Positions 61,192 to 64,000 of a stretch of DNA of 64,000 bases are shown piece by piece. The translations under genes were made by a program, and so were the position numbers. The stretch covers positions 186,001-250,000 of the forward strand of contig NZ_CP061319.1 of the NCBI RefSeq assembly GCF_018688455.1, read 5' to 3'. The DNA comes from Polynucleobacter sp. AM-7D1 (GTDB lineage Bacteria > Pseudomonadota > Gammaproteobacteria > Burkholderiales > Burkholderiaceae). Below the pieces are notes generated by a model that was given only the letters and a program-made list of their open reading frames with translations, was not told where the DNA came from and made no database searches. The stretch's first letter is position 1. Every line of letters starts with the position of its first letter.

Positions 61192-61695
61192 TTAGCCCGC
61201 CTGAATCTCTGCACCTCTTAGCTTTTGAGCTAAGAGGTCTAGAACCCCGTTCACGTATTTATGACCATCGGTACCACCGAAGGTCTTAGCAAGCTCTACG
61301 GCCTCATTAATAGCTACTTTATATGGCACGGATAGGTCGATAGCTAATTCATAAGCACCGATCAATAAAGCGGCATGCTCAACAGGAGAGAGCTCATTAA
61401 TAGGGCGATCCAGTGCAGGGGTAATGATGCCTTCGAGCTCATCTGTACGCTCTAAAACGCCAGAAAAAATGCCTTGGAATAAATCATGTTGGCAACGACG
61501 AAAGCCAGGGTCTTCTGCTAACTGTTTAGCGATGGCTGCGGCATTCGGCAGGCTACCTGCGCGACGCATCACCAGGCTTTGATATACACCTTGCAGGGCA
61601 TACTCACGAGCACGGCGGCGTGGCGTTAGAGAGCGTTTTGGTGCGCTGGCCACAGGGGCTTGTGTTGTTGCGGGGGTCTTAGTCATATCAATCAT
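61192..61695 (-). CDS. nusB: Transcription antitermination factor NusB
   Basis: About 167 residues. Basic leader KRSLTPRRRAREYALQGVYQ, then the all-helical NusB fold: ELSPVEHAALLIGAYELAI, PYKVAINEAVELAKTFGG, and KYVNGVLDLLA. With S10/NusE it binds boxA in rRNA leaders. ATG at 61695 overlaps the ribH stop by one base; a GTG at 61698 is possible. Confidence 0.96.
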   Translation of the reverse strand: MIDMTKTPATTQAPVASAPKRSLTPRRRAREYALQGVYQSLVMRRAGSLPNAAAIAKQLAEDPGFRRCQHDLFQGIFSGVLERTDELEGIITPALDRPINELSPVEHAALLIGAYELAIDLSVPYKVAINEAVELAKTFGGTDGHKYVNGVLDLLAQKLRGAEIQAG

Positions 61696-62210
61696 CACTC
61701 TTCGCTGGGATTGATTTCAAAATCAATGTCTGGTGTGAGGGCTAATGCTAGGTTAGCCATTTCAACAACGGCTTTAGCGCAATCAGCACCTTTAACTTGA
61801 ACCCGAACTTGTGCTTGCTCATCCGTCTCGCAGGTGAGAACACCATTGGCAATTGGTAGCCCAGACTCAAGACAAACACGGGTAATGCCAGCCCCAGATT
61901 CATTCGATACAAGTTCAAAGTGATAAGTCTCGCCACGGATGATGGCGCCTAGCGCAACCAAGCCATCAAACTCACCTGTTTCAGCCAGCTTTTGAAGTGC
62001 GAAGGGAATTTCTAATGCGCCCGGCACGGTGACTAACTTAATGTCAGATTGGGCAACACCTAACTTGATGAGCTCTTCAATACATGCGGTAGTGATTGCA
62101 ACGCAATGCTCTTCATTAAAGCGCGCTTGTACGATGCCAACGCGTAGATCCTGACCATTTAGATCGGTAGCAAGTACGCCTACAGCAGATTCGTCATTGG
62201 ATGTGTTCAT
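61695..62210 (-). CDS. ribH: 6,7-dimethyl-8-ribityllumazine synthase
   Basis: 171 residues; penultimate step of riboflavin synthesis. [51 protein letters not shown] (catalytic His) and [14 protein letters not shown]. Directly between ribBA (18 bp) and nusB (overlap). Confidence 0.98.
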   Translation of the reverse strand: MNTSNDESAVGVLATDLNGQDLRVGIVQARFNEEHCVAITTACIEELIKLGVAQSDIKLVTVPGALEIPFALQKLAETGEFDGLVALGAIIRGETYHFELVSNESGAGITRVCLESGLPIANGVLTCETDEQAQVRVQVKGADCAKAVVEMANLALALTPDIDFEINPSEE

Positions 62211-62228
62211 TATATTTTCCGGAATTAC

Positions 62229-63380
62229 TTATTGTTTAGATTCAAGATGAGATTGAAAAGGGGTGTAGCCAGTCACTTCGAGCTTATATCCAGATAGGCT
62301 TGGCACCGGACTTGGATTGGCTAGCAAACGCATCTTTCCTACACCAAGATCTTTGAGGATTTGCGCACCGATGCCATAAGTACGAAAATCTGTTTTGCGT
62401 GCTGGGGGTGCACTTCGGTTTTCTGACTGTGTACCATTGAGTTTATGAAACTGTGCCAACCAATCTGCATCTCCTGGAGCTGCAATACCAGAAGCATTGA
62501 GTAAAACAGCGACGCCAGCTGGTGAGGCTGCTAACTTTTGTAGTGCTTGAGCCAGCGGCCAAGAGTGGGTGCTGACATTAGCATCCAAGAAGTCTAATGC
62601 TGTAAGGGGTTCATGTACACGAACTAAAGTTTCTACGCCCTCCGAAGGTTTGCCGTGAACTAAAGCCAGGTGAATGCAAGAGCTTGGGGTATCGCGATAG
62701 ACGATGCCCTGGAACTTGCCCCAAGGAGTGTTGAACTCACGCTCGCCTTCGCGGACCACAATACTTTCATGTTGGCTGCGATACTGAATGAGGTCAGCAA
62801 TACTGCCAATTTTTAATTGATGTTCTTTTGCAAACTCTAATAAATCTGGCAAACGTGCCATGCTGCCATCGTCCTTCATGATTTCGCAAATCACAGCGGT
62901 AGGTGAGCAACCTGCCATTGCTGCTAAATCACAACCAGCCTCTGTATGGCCTGAGCGAATCAATACGCCACCAGGCTGTGCCATTAATGGAAAAATATGA
63001 CCTGGTTGAACTAGGTCGTTTGGTTTTGCATTAGCCGCAACCGCAGTTTTGATCGTATGGGCGCGGTCAGCAGCTGAAATTCCGGTAGTAACGCCACTAG
63101 CCGCTTCAATCGAAACTGTGAAATTGGTTCCCATGGATGTGCCGTTATCACGCACCATCAAAGGAAGATTAATTTGTTGGCAACGTTCGCGTGTCAAAGT
63201 CAGGCAAATTAATCCACGACCATGCTTAGCCATAAAATTTACCGCCTCAGGGGTGACATGGTCAGCGGCGAGTACTAAATCACCTTCATTCTCACGATCT
63301 TCTTCGTCAACCAAGATCACCATCTTGCCAGCTTTCATGTCGGCAACGATTTCTTTAGTGGAAGCGAGGATATTTTGCAT
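62229..63380 (-). CDS. ribBA: 3,4-dihydroxy-2-butanone-4-phosphate synthase with degenerate GTP cyclohydrolase II domain
   Basis: 383 residues. Residues 1-~205 are a complete Rib[20 protein letters not shown] with acidic metal ligands, GLICLTL, and [20 protein letters not shown]. Residues ~210-380 descend from RibA: ends with [20 protein letters not shown]. The RibA zinc motif (CLTGDxxxSxRCDCG) is gone, replaced by [20 protein letters not shown], so no cyclohydrolase activity is expected. A separate ribA should exist elsewhere. No FMN riboswitch is visible in front. Confidence 0.96.
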   Translation of the reverse strand: MQNILASTKEIVADMKAGKMVILVDEEDRENEGDLVLAADHVTPEAVNFMAKHGRGLICLTLTRERCQQINLPLMVRDNGTSMGTNFTVSIEAASGVTTGISAADRAHTIKTAVAANAKPNDLVQPGHIFPLMAQPGGVLIRSGHTEAGCDLAAMAGCSPTAVICEIMKDDGSMARLPDLLEFAKEHQLKIGSIADLIQYRSQHESIVVREGEREFNTPWGKFQGIVYRDTPSSCIHLALVHGKPSEGVETLVRVHEPLTALDFLDANVSTHSWPLAQALQKLAASPAGVAVLLNASGIAAPGDADWLAQFHKLNGTQSENRSAPPARKTDFRTYGIGAQILKDLGVGKMRLLANPSPVPSLSGYKLEVTGYTPFQSHLESKQ

Positions 63381-63511
63381 AGCTCTCTATTTTAAGCTGA
63401 GGAGGTGCTTTTGGCTCCTACCCTGCGCACTGACCCCCATATCCAGCATTTCTGACGATCGGCGCCCATTTATTAACTGTATTCCCTTGATGTGACTTAG
63501 GAGAATGGCTA

Positions 63512-63850
63512 ATGCTCAAGATTCCCAGTGGATACAGCGATAGATCTACTAAGCCCCAGGATTTAAAAGGACAGGCCAATGGCTTTGTCTTGTTGGAAGT
63601 GCTTGTAGCGATGAGCTTGATAGCAACTAGCTGGATCAGCCTTGGTAATACCTATCAAAAATTAGTACTCGTTATGGGGCAATTAGGGGCAAGACGACTG
63701 CAAATACACCAGGAGCTAGACCAACATGAGATCGCCCAAGCTGAAGCAGGAAAAATCGTATCAAGAGAAAGTCTATTAAATGAGTCTAATGGAGTGCCTC
63801 GTCGGATTCACCCTATGCCTCATCTTGGTAGAGCCTCTATTAAAAAATAG
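63512..63850 (+). CDS. PilV-like minor pilin precursor
   Basis: 112 residues. Prepilin signal: leader ending in NG24, cleavage before F25, then VLLEVLVAMSLIATSWISL with Glu at +5 (E29). After the hydrophobic helix only ~60 polar residues follow, so it is short for a minor pilin. Likely a component of a type IV pilus or type II secretion tip. Its 3' end is overlapped by the next gene for 71 bp. The start has GGAG 9 bp before it. Confidence 0.75.
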   Translation: MLKIPSGYSDRSTKPQDLKGQANGFVLLEVLVAMSLIATSWISLGNTYQKLVLVMGQLGARRLQIHQELDQHEIAQAEAGKIVSRESLLNESNGVPRRIHPMPHLGRASIKK

Positions 63851-64000
63851 TGGAGAACTGATCGTCAAACAAATTGAGCTGGAGAAATCCCAATCACTCG
63901 CTCTTGAAGCAGATCGCGCTTTGGAATTGATTGGCCGATCCATTCGCATGGCTGGATTTCAAAATTTCCCATCCCCATTGGCAAGGCAATCACAACAATC
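63780..64000 (+). CDS. PilW-like minor pilin, 3' part outside window
   Basis: Open frame from ATG 63780 to the window edge (73 codons). It begins MSLMECLVGFTLCLILVEPL and later ALELIGRSIRMAGFQNFP, like PilW/PilJ-type proteins. If Met1 is counted as the mature +1 residue, Glu falls at +5 as in pilins, yet no leader exists: a TAA (63777-63779) lies directly before the ATG. No other start upstream would provide G at -1. Overlaps the PilV-like gene. Confidence 0.6.
   Translation, partial: MSLMECLVGFTLCLILVEPLLKNSGELIVKQIELEKSQSLALEADRALELIGRSIRMAGFQNFPSPLARQSQQ

Noticed and set aside
63381..63511. Possible FMN riboswitch before ribBA
   Set aside because: None of the conserved RFN-element blocks could be found on the minus strand.

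Overview
The window is a dense, mostly housekeeping stretch of a betaproteobacterial chromosome. Gene content and order point to Burkholderiaceae, most likely Polynucleobacter. The supporting signs are the small spacers, the AT-leaning codon use, and several betaproteobacterial neighbourhoods: ffh/ccsA-like/ampD, accB-accC-prmA, maeB/barstar/rsmE, leuS-lptE-holA-proA, yqgE-ruvX-pyrR-pyrB and ribBA-ribH-nusB. The species call is inference from protein resemblance, not from a search. I see no rRNA, tRNA, insertion sequence, prophage or CRISPR array.

Layout. 1-4.6 kb: 3' part of proS, ffh, a CcsA-like membrane protein and a PP0621-AmpD fusion. 4.6-9.3 kb: nrdAB (class I ribonucleotide reductase) behind a promoter carrying two NrdR-type boxes. 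9.4-9.9 kb: a Lys/Ala/Pro repeat histone-like protein whose C-terminal tail lies in the -1 frame behind an A AAA AAG slippery heptamer and a hairpin. 9.9-15.7 kb (minus): sugar/nucleoside kinase, PrmA fused to a DUF3426 domain, accC, accB, aroQ, and a TlpA-like thioredoxin. 15.7-22.4 kb (plus): mpl, a FabG-like reductase, an RNB exoribonuclease, a TonB-like protein, aroE, mtgA. 22.4-30.4 kb: pyrF, corA, the coupled thiL-pgpA-pncC operon, maeB, a barstar-family protein, rsmE. 30.4-33.6 kb: tkt and gap. 33.6-43.7 kb: fur/bamE divergent pair, dapB, leuS, lptE, holA, proA, hemJ, an rRNA methyltransferase, and a short rubredoxin gene. 43.7-48.3 kb: hemL, apaH, phrB, a YdcF-like protein. 48.3-55.6 kb: yqgE-ruvX-pyrR-pyrB, then the dTDP-rhamnose genes rfbBDAC and a heptosyltransferase. 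55.6-64 kb: a TolC-like protein, uppP, a DUF2721 protein, trmB, gabD, the riboflavin/nusB operon, and the start of a minor-pilin cluster cut by the window edge.

Functional themes. Much of the window serves the cell envelope: peptidoglycan synthesis and recycling (ampD, mpl, mtgA, uppP, dapB), outer-membrane assembly (bamE, lptE) and LPS sugars (rfbBDAC, waaC). The rest covers nucleotide supply (nrdAB, pyrF, pyrR, pyrB), central carbon metabolism (maeB, tkt, gap), cofactors (riboflavin, thiamine, heme) and translation (proS, leuS, prmA, rsmE, trmB).

The least ordinary items are the histone-like gene with its possible programmed frameshift, the two domain fusions (PP0621-AmpD and PrmA-DUF3426), an Ala in place of the NAD-selecting Asp of GAPDH, a RibBA with a gutted RibA half, and a PilW-like gene that starts exactly where a mature pilin would. 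I did not find a wholly new multi-gene system.
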